A stretch of DNA of 64,000 nt. Source: Cyclobacteriaceae bacterium (lineage in GTDB: Bacteria; Bacteroidota; Bacteroidia; Cytophagales; Cyclobacteriaceae). Below are positions 34,731 through 44,900 of this stretch, piece by piece. Position numbers and translations under genes: made by a program. The notes below the pieces were generated by a model that worked only from the letters and a program-made list of their open reading frames with translations, was not told the origin of the DNA and ran no database searches. Location of the stretch: the NCBI GenBank assembly GCA_027533395.1, contig JAPZUF010000012.1, positions 120,669 to 184,668 on the forward strand. The letters run 5' to 3'. Within the stretch, counting starts at the first letter, position 1. Every line of letters starts with the position of its first letter.

Positions 34731-36614
34731 ATGGCAACAACAGATATTCACGTAAACACAGCGACACACGCGCATGATGATCACAGCCACGAGCATGGAC
34801 ACGAGCATCATGGAAATTTTTGGACGAATTATATTTTTTCAGAAGACCATAAAGTAATCGCGAAGCAGTTCCTGATTACAGGTATTTTTTGGGCACTAAT
34901 AGGTGGAACGTTATCCGTTATATTCCGCCTACAGCTAGGTTTCCCTGATATGAACCTTGAGTGGTTAAGACCTGTATTAGGCGGATGGATTACACCGGAA
35001 GGAAAACTTGATCCAGAGTTTTATTTAGCGCTTGTTACCATGCACGGAACCATTATGGTGTTCTTTGTATTAACAGCAGGTTTGAGCGGAACATTCTCTA
35101 ACTTTTTGATTCCATTGCAAATTGGTGCCAGAGATATGGCTTCAGGATTCATGAACATGTTGTCTTACTGGTTCTTCTTTGTATCCAGTGTTATCATGTT
35201 CGTTTCATTATTCTTGCAAGATGGACCCGCTGGTGGAGGATGGACAATTTATCCGCCATTGAGCGCACTTCCTCAAGCTATTAAAGGATCTGGTCTAGGT
35301 ATGACTTTATGGTTAGTATCAATGGCATTGTTTATTGCTAGCTCATTGTTAGGTGGTATCAATTATATCTCTACAATCATCAATATGCGAACAAAGGGAA
35401 TGTCATTCACTAGAATGCCATTAACAGTTTGGGCGTTTTTCTTTACAGCCATCATTGGATTACTTTCTTTCCCAGTATTATTTTCAGCTGCATTATTATT
35501 AATTTTTGATAGGAGCTTCGGTACAAGTTTCTTCTTATCAGATATATATATTGGAGGCGAAGCATTACCAAACGTGGGAGGAAGTCCAATTCTTTTCCAA
35601 CACTTATTCTGGTTCTTAGGACACCCTGAAGTGTACATCGTGTTGTTACCAGCGTTGGGATTATCATCAGAGATTATTGCTACGAATGCACGTAAACCTA
35701 TTTTCGGTTACAAGGCTATGATTGGTTCCATGTTATTTATTGGTATCCTTTCTTTCATTGTGTGGGCACACCACATGTTCGTAACAGGTATGAATCCTTT
35801 CCTTGGATCAGTATTCATGTTACTAACGCTCATTATTGCTGTGCCTTCAGCTGTTAAAATATTTAATTATGTAACTACACTATGGCAAGGTAACATCAAG
35901 TTTACGCCAGCTATGTTGTTCTCTATTGGTTTGGTTTCTTTCTTCTTAACAGGAGGTATCACAGGAATTTTCTTAGGAAACTCAGCTATCGATATTCAAC
36001 TACATGATACTTACTTTGTGGTAGCTCACTTCCACTTGGTAATGGGTTCTGCTTCTTTCTTCGGAATGATGGCAGGTGTTTACCATTGGTTTCCTAAAAT
36101 GTTCGGCAGAATGATGGATAACCGTTTAGGTTATATCCACTTCTGGTTAACCTTTGTAGGTGTGTATTTGGTATTCTTCCCAATGCATTACATTGGTATC
36201 GCAGGTTTCCCAAGAAGATATTATTCATGGACAAACTTCGAAACTTTCTCAGGCTTTGCAGATTTGAATATGTTGGTAAGTGGTGCTGCAGTGATTACCT
36301 TAACAGCACAGTTAATTTTCATCTTCAATTTCTTCTATAGCATGTGGAGAGGAAGAGTAGCAACTGCAAATCCTTGGAAGTCGAACACATTAGAATGGAC
36401 TACTCCAGTGAACCCTGGTCATGGAAACTGGCCTGGTGAAATACCAAGTGTTTACCGCTGGCCTTATGATTATAGCAAGCCAGGTGCAAAAGAAGATTAC
36501 ATTCCGCAGCATATTCCTTATTCGGAAACTCCTGAATCTAACTTACCACATGAAAACGAATTGATTAAGTTAGAGAGCAGCGGTAATGATCCAATTGTTG
36601 TAGCGAAACATTAA
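34731..36614 (+). CDS. coxA: Cytochrome c oxidase subunit I (heme-copper, A-type)
   Basis: 627 residues with about 12 membrane helices. Heme and CuB ligands are visible in LVTMHGTIMVFF (low-spin heme His), WFLGHPEVYIVLLPALGLSSEI (CuB His and the crosslinked Tyr), WAHHMFVTGM (CuB His pair) and HDTYFVVAHFHLVMG (both hemes). HPEVY places the oxidase in the A family. The N-terminal 28 residues are very His-rich (HAHDDHSHEHGHEHHGNFW), possibly a metal-binding tail. It is the last gene before a strong terminator, so actABCDEF-coxBA appears to be one unit of 11 kb. Confidence 0.97.
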   Translation: MATTDIHVNTATHAHDDHSHEHGHEHHGNFWTNYIFSEDHKVIAKQFLITGIFWALIGGTLSVIFRLQLGFPDMNLEWLRPVLGGWITPEGKLDPEFYLALVTMHGTIMVFFVLTAGLSGTFSNFLIPLQIGARDMASGFMNMLSYWFFFVSSVIMFVSLFLQDGPAGGGWTIYPPLSALPQAIKGSGLGMTLWLVSMALFIASSLLGGINYISTIINMRTKGMSFTRMPLTVWAFFFTAIIGLLSFPVLFSAALLLIFDRSFGTSFFLSDIYIGGEALPNVGGSPILFQHLFWFLGHPEVYIVLLPALGLSSEIIATNARKPIFGYKAMIGSMLFIGILSFIVWAHHMFVTGMNPFLGSVFMLLTLIIAVPSAVKIFNYVTTLWQGNIKFTPAMLFSIGLVSFFLTGGITGIFLGNSAIDIQLHDTYFVVAHFHLVMGSASFFGMMAGVYHWFPKMFGRMMDNRLGYIHFWLTFVGVYLVFFPMHYIGIAGFPRRYYSWTNFETFSGFADLNMLVSGAAVITLTAQLIFIFNFFYSMWRGRVATANPWKSNTLEWTTPVNPGHGNWPGEIPSVYRWPYDYSKPGAKEDYIPQHIPYSETPESNLPHENELIKLESSGNDPIVVAKH

Positions 36615-36632
36615 TCACACTAAAACAATATG

Positions 36633-36667
36633 AAAAGGTTCAGCGTTTCCGTTGAACCTTTTTTTTT
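36633..36667 (+). terminator. Intrinsic terminator after coxA
   Basis: GGTTCAGCG, loop TTTC, then CGTTGAACC, a 9-bp stem with one G-U pair, followed by nine T. It separates the act-cox operon from ctaA, whose ATG is only 4 bases further on, so ctaA needs read-through or a promoter inside this short region. Confidence 0.88.
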
Positions 36668-36670
36668 CAG

Positions 36671-37690
36671 ATGAAGACATTTCATAAACTGGCAAAAGCA
36701 ACTTTGTACGCTGTGTACTTGCTTATTTTGGTAGGTGGCATTGTTCGCAGTACAGGTTCGGGTATGGGTTGTCCTGATTGGCCTACTTGCTTTGGTCAAT
36801 GGATTCCGCCAACTACGGTTACTGAGTTACCTGTCGATTACAAAGAACAATATGCTGAATATCGGAATAAAAAGAATATTCGTTTTGCAAAATACCTCTC
36901 AGCTATAGGTTTTGAAAAAGAAGCGACCGCTATTTTGAGCGATCCGGAAGTGTTAGTAGAAGAAGATTTCAATGCCATAAAAACCTGGGTTGAATATGTC
37001 AACCGTTTGGTAGGCGTCATCATTGGTTTGTTAATTTTCGCAGTAATGGTTTATTCATTTCGTTTTAGAAAATGGCATCCTGCGATTACGGTAGTTGGCA
37101 TCTTAACTTTCTTATTAGTAGGTTTTCAAGGTTGGATTGGTTCGTTTGTGGTGAGTACGAATTTAACACCTTGGACCATTACCGTTCACATGTTATTGGC
37201 TCTGGTAATTGTTTGCCTACTCGTTTATTTAGTTTCAGCTTCATCAGATCATTTTGAAGTTAACATTTCGTGGAAGCCTTTGAACGTATTATTAGTCTTC
37301 GCTCTGGTTTTGTTGTTAATCCAAATTACGATTGGTACCCAAGTACGTGAAGCCATCGATGTAGTTGCATCTTCTTTCAAAAGAAATCAATGGGTAGAAA
37401 ATTTGGGACTAGTGTTTTTGATTCATCGTTCATTCTCTTGGTTATTGGTTATCACTTTTGGGTGGATGGGTTACAAAGTTTGGAAAGAAAGAAAAGCCTT
37501 GAAGAGTTTCGCTTATGTTGTTCCCGTTTTTCTTTTGCTTACCATTTTTAGTGGAATCGGAATGGCATATGCTGGCTTTCCTCCTTTTTTACAACCTTTA
37601 CATTTAACAACTGCCACCATAACTTTTGGAACAGTTTTTTTACTTTTGCTGCGCTCAAACAGAAGCAAGTCGAAAGCGTTTAATCAATAG
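36671..37690 (+). CDS. ctaA: Heme A synthase
   Basis: Oxidises the C8 methyl of heme O to a formyl group to give heme A for subunit I. The 339 residues have eight hydrophobic segments. The N-terminal YLLILVGGIVRSTGSGMGCPDWPTCFGQWIPP is diagnostic of the COX15/CtaA family, with the Cys pair near residue 34. His ligands lie in WVEYVNRLVGVIIG-type, TVHMLLALVIV and LIHRSFSW regions. There is a longer loop between segments 1 and 2 (about 45-95), as in other Bacteroidota. It is followed 3 bases later by ctaB. Confidence 0.94.
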   Translation: MKTFHKLAKATLYAVYLLILVGGIVRSTGSGMGCPDWPTCFGQWIPPTTVTELPVDYKEQYAEYRNKKNIRFAKYLSAIGFEKEATAILSDPEVLVEEDFNAIKTWVEYVNRLVGVIIGLLIFAVMVYSFRFRKWHPAITVVGILTFLLVGFQGWIGSFVVSTNLTPWTITVHMLLALVIVCLLVYLVSASSDHFEVNISWKPLNVLLVFALVLLLIQITIGTQVREAIDVVASSFKRNQWVENLGLVFLIHRSFSWLLVITFGWMGYKVWKERKALKSFAYVVPVFLLLTIFSGIGMAYAGFPPFLQPLHLTTATITFGTVFLLLLRSNRSKSKAFNQ

Positions 37691-37693
37691 AAA

Positions 37694-38575
37694 GTGGAGA
37701 AAGCAATACCATACAACCGATTTAGTTTTAAGGCAAAAGCATATTTTGAATTGCTGAAATTCAGATTATCCGCTCTAGTAGCTTTCTCTTGTGCTTTTGG
37801 TTTTGTCTTAGCCTCACAAGAACCAAATTGGAGCAAATTGGTGATGGTTTTTCTAGGAGGATTTTTGTTATCGGGTGCATCAGTAACCATTAATCAAATC
37901 TGGGAAAAAGATTTAGACAAGTTGATGACGCGAACAAGAATGAGACCGCTTCCAACGGATAGAATTAGCCCAATGGAAGCATGGATTTTTGCTGTTGTTT
38001 GTTTGGCTGTAGGTTTAGCATTGTTGATCATTTACACCAACTGGTTAACGGTGGGTCTGTCATTCTTATCAATGGTGTTGTATAGTTTTGTTTATACACC
38101 TCTTAAAAGAGTAGGACCCATAGCTGTTTTTGTTGGTGCAATTCCTGGCGCATTACCGCCTTTGTTGGGATGGACTGCCGTTACAGGTACTATTGGTTAC
38201 GAAGCAGCCATCATTTTTGGAATTCAATTCATTTGGCAATTCCCGCATTTTTGGGCCATCGCTTGGGTATCAGATGAAGATTATAAAAAAGCCGGCTTTA
38301 AATTATTGCCGGGCGGTGGACAGAGAGATTTTAATACTGCCATTCAAATCATCATTTATACATTGTTTCTTATACCATTAGGTTTGTTGCCAGCAAAGTT
38401 TGGTATAACCGGGATTAATTCTGCAATTATTGCTACGGTATGTGGTGTATTATTTTTGGCGCAAACATTTACCTTATTAAAATCAGATGATAAGAAGGCA
38501 GGACTGCCTATTATGTTCGGTTCATTTTTGTATTTACCGATTGTTCAAATCGCTTATTTAATTGATAAAGTTTAA
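37694..38575 (+). CDS. ctaB: Protoheme IX farnesyltransferase (heme O synthase)
   Basis: Adds a farnesyl group to heme B to make heme O. The 293-residue membrane prenyltransferase carries NQIWEKDLDKLMTRTRMRPLPTDRI near residue 76, holding the Asp-rich active motif, and YTPLKRVGPIAVFVGAIPGALPPLLGW near 135; FPHFWAIAWVSDEDYKKAGFKLLP is near 190. The start is GTG at 37694, 3 bases after the ctaA stop; no ATG is available near it. It works directly before CtaA in heme A synthesis. Confidence 0.94.
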   Translation: MEKAIPYNRFSFKAKAYFELLKFRLSALVAFSCAFGFVLASQEPNWSKLVMVFLGGFLLSGASVTINQIWEKDLDKLMTRTRMRPLPTDRISPMEAWIFAVVCLAVGLALLIIYTNWLTVGLSFLSMVLYSFVYTPLKRVGPIAVFVGAIPGALPPLLGWTAVTGTIGYEAAIIFGIQFIWQFPHFWAIAWVSDEDYKKAGFKLLPGGGQRDFNTAIQIIIYTLFLIPLGLLPAKFGITGINSAIIATVCGVLFLAQTFTLLKSDDKKAGLPIMFGSFLYLPIVQIAYLIDKV

Positions 38576-38580
38576 ATTTT

Positions 38581-39159
38581 ATGGCTGAGATTAAGATTGT
38601 TGAAGAGGCTAAGAAGCCATTAGCAATGAACCCACGTAAATTTGCGTTGTGGTTATTTATTGTAAGCGTATGTATGATTTTCGCATCGCTTACTAGTGCT
38701 TACATTGTAAGACAAGCCGAAGGAAATTGGTTTGTTTTTCAGTTACCGGGTTTGTTTACAGCAACTACTATTATGATTTTGCTTAGCAGTTTCACCATGC
38801 ATTGGGCTTATGTATCTGCAAAAAAGAATAATGTTGAAATGGTAAAAACAGCCTTGGTGATAACAGCGATTTTAGGCTTTGGCTTTTTAGTAGGACAGTT
38901 TTTAGCTTGGGGCAAACTCGTGGAACAAAACGTGCATTTTGTGGGTAATCCATCTGGTTCATTTGTATATGTTCTCTCCGGATTACACGGCTTACACATT
39001 GTGAGCGGTGTGGTTGTTTTGATAGTGGCCTTAGTTGCGGCATTCCGAATGCAGATTCATTCTAAAAACATGAATTTAATAGAAATGTGTGCAACATATT
39101 GGCACTTTTTGGACGTTCTTTGGCTATATTTGTTCTTATTTATGCTATTTAACCGATAG
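38581..39159 (+). CDS. Cytochrome c oxidase subunit III-type protein (first copy)
   Basis: 192 residues with five hydrophobic segments, in the CtaE/CoxC fold. GNPSGSFVYVLSGLHGLHIVSGVVVLIVAL near residue 120 and MCATYWHFLDVLWLYLFLFMLF at the C-terminus are typical of subunit III. It is shorter than the second copy downstream. Two adjacent subunit III paralogues are usual in this phylum; this one may substitute for the N-terminal half or serve as an accessory. It follows ctaB by 5 bases. Confidence 0.9.
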   Translation: MAEIKIVEEAKKPLAMNPRKFALWLFIVSVCMIFASLTSAYIVRQAEGNWFVFQLPGLFTATTIMILLSSFTMHWAYVSAKKNNVEMVKTALVITAILGFGFLVGQFLAWGKLVEQNVHFVGNPSGSFVYVLSGLHGLHIVSGVVVLIVALVAAFRMQIHSKNMNLIEMCATYWHFLDVLWLYLFLFMLFNR

Positions 39160-39192
39160 ATAATTTTAACGCTAAACGATTAATTTTTAACA

Positions 39193-39927
39193 ATGGCAAA
39201 CACTTCTACAACCACCATTTCTTGGGATGGCGGCTCATCTCCGATGAATGCCAGTTATGGTAAACTGATGATGTGGTTTTTCCTCTTATCAGATGCTTTT
39301 ACCTTCTCTGCATTATTAATCACATACGGACTGGTTCGCTCAGCACATCCTGCCTTTGATGGCGCCATCGATGCTTTCCAATTTTCACAGTTGTATTGGC
39401 CAGTACCAGAAAAGGTATTTGATGCCGTTCCTTTTCTTCATGGTGTAGAAGCACCACTTGTGTTTGTTGGTATCATGACTTTCATTTTGATTATGAGTTC
39501 GGTTACAATGGTATTAGCTGTTGAAGCCGGACATAGAATGGATAGAGCTGCAGTTGAAAAATGGATGCTTTGGACCATCGTAGGTGGTTTTACTTTCTTA
39601 GGCTGTCAGGCATGGGAGTGGAGTCACTTTATTCATGGAACCGATGCAGGTGGTTTGTTGAAAGACGGAACTACATTTTTTGGAGCTAATCTTTCACTCA
39701 ATCAATACGGTCCTCCGGATTTTGCTGCCTTCTTTTTCTTTATAACTGGCTTCCATGGTTTCCACGTGTTTAGTGGAGTGTTATTAAACTTTTTAATTTA
39801 CTACAATACTGTTACTGGTGTTTATGAAAGAAGAGGCCACTATGAAATGGTTGAAAAAGTTGGTTTATACTGGCACTTCGTGGATTTAGTTTGGGTATTT
39901 GTATTCACATTCTTTTACTTGGTTTAA
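39193..39927 (+). CDS. ctaE: Cytochrome c oxidase subunit III (second copy)
   Basis: 244 residues with about five to six helices. KLMMWFFLLSDAFTFSALLITYGLVR near residue 25 contains the conserved FLxSE-type region (here FLLSDAFTFS). GCQAWEWSHFI near 138, FITGFHGFHVFSGVLLNFLIYYN near 185, and the C-terminal YWHFVDLVWVFVFTFFYLV complete the family pattern. It supports subunit I stability and proton uptake. It follows the first subunit III gene by 33 bases and precedes ctaF by 15. Confidence 0.93.
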   Translation: MANTSTTTISWDGGSSPMNASYGKLMMWFFLLSDAFTFSALLITYGLVRSAHPAFDGAIDAFQFSQLYWPVPEKVFDAVPFLHGVEAPLVFVGIMTFILIMSSVTMVLAVEAGHRMDRAAVEKWMLWTIVGGFTFLGCQAWEWSHFIHGTDAGGLLKDGTTFFGANLSLNQYGPPDFAAFFFFITGFHGFHVFSGVLLNFLIYYNTVTGVYERRGHYEMVEKVGLYWHFVDLVWVFVFTFFYLV

Positions 39928-39942
39928 TTAATCAGATTATAC

Positions 39943-40275
39943 ATGGCACATCATCAGGAAACAACCGTTAAAGTTATCCCTCCAGATACAGCAAAAATTA
40001 AAAAGCTATGGATGACAGCTTTAATTTTGTTAGTTATCACAGTATTTGAATTTATTGTAGCCTTTACAATTCCGCACGAATACAAAGATTTGCGTGTTTG
40101 GATTTTCATTGGTATGACAATCGTAAAAGCTGCTTATATCGTTGGCGAGTTCATGCACTTGCGTTACGAAACCAAATTTTTGCTTTGGTCTATTTTGATT
40201 CCAACCATATTTATTGTTTGGATGTTAGTAGCTTTTATTTACGAAGGTTCAGCTATTAGCGAAGCAAGATTTTAA
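39943..40275 (+). CDS. ctaF: Cytochrome c oxidase subunit IV (CtaF-like)
   Basis: 110 residues with three helices and a His-containing N-terminal tail (MAHHQETTVKVIPPD). EFIVAFTIPHEYKDLRVWIFIGMTIVKAAYIVGEFMHLRYE matches the prokaryotic subunit IV family. It is a small accessory subunit of the oxidase with no catalytic residues, and the last gene before a terminator. Confidence 0.88.
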   Translation: MAHHQETTVKVIPPDTAKIKKLWMTALILLVITVFEFIVAFTIPHEYKDLRVWIFIGMTIVKAAYIVGEFMHLRYETKFLLWSILIPTIFIVWMLVAFIYEGSAISEARF

Positions 40276-40296
40276 TGAAAATAAAATATAAGTTGA

Positions 40297-40328
40297 AGGG
40301 CTTAGGTAGAACAACCTAAGCCTTTTTT
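40297..40328 (+). terminator. Intrinsic terminator after ctaF
   Basis: GGCTTAGGT, loop AGAAC-A, then ACCTAAGCC, a perfect 9-bp stem followed by six T. It ends the ctaA-ctaF unit. Confidence 0.88.
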
Positions 40329-40342
40329 ATGTTGACAAAGTG

Positions 40343-40882
40343 ATGAAGAAAGCATTATTGATGGCAGTAGCCATGTTCTTACCCATTAGCATTTTTTTAT
40401 TCTTGAAATTTTTTGGCAAGAATGAATTTGTCGTTGAACCCTTGTTTCAAAAAAATGATTCTACAGTAACAATAGCTTGTAATAAACAGATAATTTATCC
40501 TTATAAGGTTTCTATTCAACAATTAGATACTTTATTAAAAAGCAATCAAGCAACATTGACTGCAATTTCATTTAGCGAGGATGAAGAAAGATTAAAAGAT
40601 TTTGCTCAAAGAGTTAGAGATAAATTTACACTAAGTGAAATCAGTTTATATCAGGTAGAATTAGATTCATTAATTTCTAATCGCAACAGTAAATTTGAAA
40701 TCATTAAGTTAGATAAGGCTAGTTTAGAGGAAGCAAAGACTTGTGTTTTCTTGTTATCTGGTTTAAACAATTTGGTTTTAGTAGATCGTGAGGGAAACAT
40801 CAGAGGGCAGTATCAACTAGGTAATTTAGACGAAGAAGATAGATTACTGGTAGAGACAACCATTATTCTTAAAAAGTATTAG
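40343..40882 (+). CDS. Sco/thioredoxin-fold-like protein lacking the copper motif
   Basis: About 179 residues (a start three bases earlier is also possible). An N-terminal anchor (MKKALLMAVAMFLPISIFLFLKFF) is followed by a periplasmic domain. The end, NNLVLVDREGNIRGQYQLGN followed by EEDRLL, resembles the last strand and helix of Sco1/SenC proteins, and the gene sits where an SCO gene is usual in Bacteroidota oxidase clusters. However, there is no CxxxC and no downstream His. Only two Cys remain, in TIACNK near 47 and AKTCVF near 133. It therefore probably cannot bind copper the way Sco does. Family placement is inference. Confidence 0.65.
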   Translation: MKKALLMAVAMFLPISIFLFLKFFGKNEFVVEPLFQKNDSTVTIACNKQIIYPYKVSIQQLDTLLKSNQATLTAISFSEDEERLKDFAQRVRDKFTLSEISLYQVELDSLISNRNSKFEIIKLDKASLEEAKTCVFLLSGLNNLVLVDREGNIRGQYQLGNLDEEDRLLVETTIILKKY

Positions 40883-40883
40883 T

Positions 40884-41396
40884 ATGAAAAGAGAAACAGC
40901 AAATAAATTAATTTGGGTAGTATCAATTGTGGTGCCGCTTGTAGTGGCTATTCTGTTTAAGGTACAAATTGCAGGTTACGATTTTAGTTTCCTTCCACCC
41001 ATTTATGCAGGCATCAATGCACTAACAGCTGTATTGTTAATTTCAGCTTTAGTGGCTATTAAAAACAAGAACAAGAAACTACACGAGTCATTGATTAAAG
41101 TTTGCATCGGATTGTCTTTGGTTTTTTTAGTCATGTATATTTTATATCACATGACAAGCGAACCTACTCGTTTTGGAGGAGAAGGTGCGCTCAAGTATAC
41201 TTATTATTTTATTTTGATATCCCATATTCTTCTTTCTGTTATGGTTATTCCTTTTGTACTCGTAACCTATACACGAGCATCATTTGGTGAGTTTGAGCAG
41301 CATAAAAAAATCGCTAAAATTACTTTTCCGCTTTGGTTATATGTAGCTGTAACTGGCGTAATTGTTTACTTGATGATTAGTCCTTATTACAAATGA
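40884..41396 (+). CDS. DUF420 membrane protein (YozB/CtaM-like)
   Basis: 170 residues with five membrane segments. ILYHMTSEPTRFGGEGALKYTYYFILISHILLSVMVIPFVLVTY holds the conserved His residues of DUF420, and HKKIAKITFPLWLYVAVTGVIVYLMI closes the protein. Relatives in Firmicutes help mature the heme-copper oxidase. It begins one base after the Sco-like gene and ends just before the CxxC miniprotein, so it is part of an oxidase-assembly run. Confidence 0.88.
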   Translation: MKRETANKLIWVVSIVVPLVVAILFKVQIAGYDFSFLPPIYAGINALTAVLLISALVAIKNKNKKLHESLIKVCIGLSLVFLVMYILYHMTSEPTRFGGEGALKYTYYFILISHILLSVMVIPFVLVTYTRASFGEFEQHKKIAKITFPLWLYVAVTGVIVYLMISPYYK

Positions 41397-41397
41397 T

Positions 41398-41646
41398 ATG
41401 AAAAAATTCATGCTTTTGTTTTTTGCTTTTCTATTGTTGCAGAGTGTTTCTTTTGCACAGTGTGCCATGTGTCGAACACAATTAGAAAACAATGTAAGCA
41501 ATGGAGACCCAGGCATTGCAGCAGGTATTAACACGGGAATACTGTATCTTTTAGTGATGCCATACCTAGCAATAGCCTCTCTAGCTTATTTTTGGTATAA
41601 ATCAAGTAAAAAGAATGAAAGTAAGTTTGGTCAAGGCATTGCTTAG
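41398..41646 (+). CDS. Small exported membrane protein with a CxxC motif
   Basis: 82 residues. A signal peptide (MKKFMLLFFAFLLLQSVSFA) is followed at once by QCAMCRTQLENN, then a single helix (NTGILYLLVMPYLAIASLAYFWY) and a short basic tail. The CxxC would face the periplasm beside the membrane. I have no named family for it. Its place after DUF420 and before DUF983 suggests a redox or metal-delivery role in oxidase assembly, which is inference from context. Its last 32 bases overlap the DUF983 start. Confidence 0.7.
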   Translation: MKKFMLLFFAFLLLQSVSFAQCAMCRTQLENNVSNGDPGIAAGINTGILYLLVMPYLAIASLAYFWYKSSKKNESKFGQGIA

Positions 41647-41977
41647 TCAACGTTGCCCTACATGCAGAGAAGGAAAGATGTTTAAAACTTCATCTTTCAA
41701 TTTGCATTTTATGGAGATGAATGAAAAATGTCCTCATTGCCAAATAATGTTAGAACCCGAGCCTGGATTTTACCAGGGAGCCATGTATGTTGGGTATGCC
41801 TTTAGTGTGGGTATCGTTGTAACTGTAAGTCTATTGGTTATGATACTAGGTATTGATTCACCTTGGGTTTCCATTGGAATTGTCTCACTTATTACTTTGC
41901 TTTTAGTTCCTTTTAATTTTAGATACTCGCGCGTATTGTTTTTATACATGTTCGGTGGCCTACGGTATAGAGAATGA
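41615..41977 (+). CDS. DUF983 zinc-ribbon membrane protein
   Basis: 120 residues. Two CxxC pairs (RCPTCREGKMF near residue 13 and KCPHCQIMLEPEPGFYQGAMYVGYAFS near 38) form a zinc ribbon, followed by two membrane helices. This is the DUF983 family, often found with cytochrome oxidase genes and of unknown function. Both ends overlap neighbours (32 bases with the CxxC miniprotein, 4 with the kinase). Confidence 0.88.
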   Translation: MKVSLVKALLSQRCPTCREGKMFKTSSFNLHFMEMNEKCPHCQIMLEPEPGFYQGAMYVGYAFSVGIVVTVSLLVMILGIDSPWVSIGIVSLITLLLVPFNFRYSRVLFLYMFGGLRYRE

Positions 41978-44900
41978 AACTCATTCGTAAACAATTATTT
42001 TATTTTATTTTCATAGTTTTAGGACTGCTATTTCTCTGGTATGCGCAACTACAAACAACCTTAAGCAATATTGAAGAGAGAATAGAAGAAAATCTAGCTG
42101 AAGTTATCCAGTTAGCTGAGCAAACAAATGGAAATGAGATTTCCGAAGTTGAATCAAATCTGGGAGTTGCAGTATTCAGATTTCACAATGATTCTTTAGT
42201 TTATTGGTCTAAACACCAAATTCCACTTAGCATTTCACAAAATATTTCTTTTGATAAATGGCATTTACTTAGATCAAAAGGTTTTACTTATCTTATTCGT
42301 GCTCAACAATTAGATTCTGCCACAATAGTTTATACTGGCATTGAGTTAAGTCGAACATATCCTATCAGCAATCAATATTTAAAAAGTAATTGGAATGTTA
42401 ACATCTTTCCTGAAAGAACATTTACAATTTTGGATGCTGAATCTAACTTGGGTTTGGCCATTGATTACAAAGGTTCAACATTGTTTAGATTATCTACGCA
42501 AGATTTATCATTACCCGACAAGAGCGTTTGGATTAACCTCGGTTTTATACTATTAGTTATTGGTTTAACCGGGCTTGCTTTGGTTTTATATCTTCAATAC
42601 AAGCAAAACTTCACCTGGCAGAAATCTCTTATAGCTATTAGTTTGCTGTTACCTTTTCGCTTACTACTATTTTATTTTTTTTCAACTTTAAATTTAAATG
42701 ATCATTACTTTTTTTCTCCCGAGTTTTTTGCTTCCTCAACACTCAATCCAACTTTAGGAGATTTATTACTCAATCTTTGTTTTTTATTTTATATAACCTT
42801 AATCTTTTTATCAATTAAAGATGATGCTTTAAAACCTCAGAAATCATATCAATATACAGGCCGAGATTATTTTTTCGGATGGTTATTGGCAACTCTTTTG
42901 TTTGTTGCTTTCTTTTTTCCGGTTGCTTTAATACAAACTATTACACATAATTCATCAGAACATTTTTCACTTTCTACTTCCATTATCTTTACTAAAAGTA
43001 GAATTGTTTTTATTGCAGCATGGTTTTTTAGCCTTGGTTTATTGTGGCTTTGGTTTGACAAATTGTGGAGAGTATTTAATCAGTATACTCAACACAAGCA
43101 AAGGTTTTTATTAGCAGGAGCAGCAACTTTTTCTTTTTTCAATTTTCTTAATGGCGAAACTTACCTGAACCTTGTTATCCCTGTTTGGTTATTCTTATTC
43201 ATCATTTCCTGGAAGGAATTTTCTTTCACCTTTAAGATTTTAGATTTTCAGCAATTTATTTTTCATTTTCTTTTTCTAATTACAATTAGTATAGCAGCTT
43301 CTTTTTCAATTCAGAATTTGGAGAAAGAATCTTTGATGAGAAATGTTGAAAATTATACAGAAGCAATTCAATCGGATCGAAATGTATTTACAGAATACCT
43401 TATTCAGAACCTGGCTCATGATATTCAGAACGATGTATTCATCCAAACAAGAATGAATAGTCCATTACTGAGTAAGCAAGTTGTTATTGCTAAGATTAAG
43501 CAGAATTATTTGTCGGGTTATTTGAACCGTTATCAAAAGGAAATTCATTTATTTTCTTCTACCGGAAGTGGTTACACAAAAGATGAAAGTTTAACGAATG
43601 ATTTAAATTATATGGATTCGTTAAGAATTGGAGCCAATCAAGATCAATTTTATCTAAGACGTTTTGGTGACTGGATTTCAGGTATTCATTATTGGATGTT
43701 AATTCCTATTAAAAGAAATAATATTATGAGTGGTTATGTTACCATTCAGTTAACGGATTCCAATTTTAATGGTAACGAAAAATTTCCTGAAATATGGAAA
43801 GACGATCGTTGGCAACAGATGGAATTACCCGATAAGTTATCCTTAGGGGTTATAAAGAATGATCAACTATTTAAAACAATTGGAAGTTTTAGTGTACAAG
43901 ATTTTGAAGTGATAAAACAAAAGGGATTAAATGACTACAATGGAAAGCTATGGCATGTTGTAACATTAGATGAAGAAACATTCGTTTTTCAAGTTGAGAA
44001 GCCTTCTTTGTTTAAATTGTTTTTAGATGCAGGTTATTTAGTTTTAATTGGACTCTTTATTTTGATATTGATTTTTTTATTCCTCTATTTTTTTAGTGCA
44101 AACATTAGAAATTCTTTATCCTATAGTGCTAGAATACAATTCCTGATTAATTTGAGTTTTCTTTTTCCATTGCTATTATTTTCCTATTATTTATTGATAA
44201 CGCTTGATGAAAGTTATCAAGAGAAATATAAAATTGATTACCTCAATAAGTTTGAAAGTTTATATGATAGGTTAAAAGGAATCAGTAGTGATACTTTGCT
44301 TGTAAATCCGTCTGTGATTAATCAATCTTTTGAAGCAGGTATAAATTATTTTGAAATTTATGATGAGAAAGGAATGTTGATTTATTCCAATCAACCAATT
44401 GCGCTCGGAAATTATTTGCCTTTTGCTGTTTTTGCAAAACTTAAATCCGGTGTTAACAATTTACAAGATGAAGAGAAACTGGGAACATTCAACTTTCAAA
44501 CTTTATATGCCAAAATACCAGAAAGTAGTTTATGGATCAGTTCTCCCATTTATCAATCATCTTCTGATATTTCAATCTTGCAAAGTGAGGTTTTAAATAG
44601 AGTTGTGCTTATATTTATTTGTGTATTTATTTTTATGCTTTGGATTTCATGGATAGTTTCAACTTGGTTAGTGAAACCTTTTGCCATGTTTAAACAATCG
44701 CTCTCTGCAACTGATTTGTTTTCATTAGATAGAAAGTTAACCTGGAAAAGAAATGATGAAGTTCAATTGGTTGTTAATGCTTTCAATAATATGTTAATTA
44801 AATTGGAAGAAAGTAGGCGAGACCTTGAAAAATTTGAAAGGGAAGAGGCATGGAGAGAAGTTGCACAGCAAGTCGCACACGAGATAAAGAATCCATTAAC

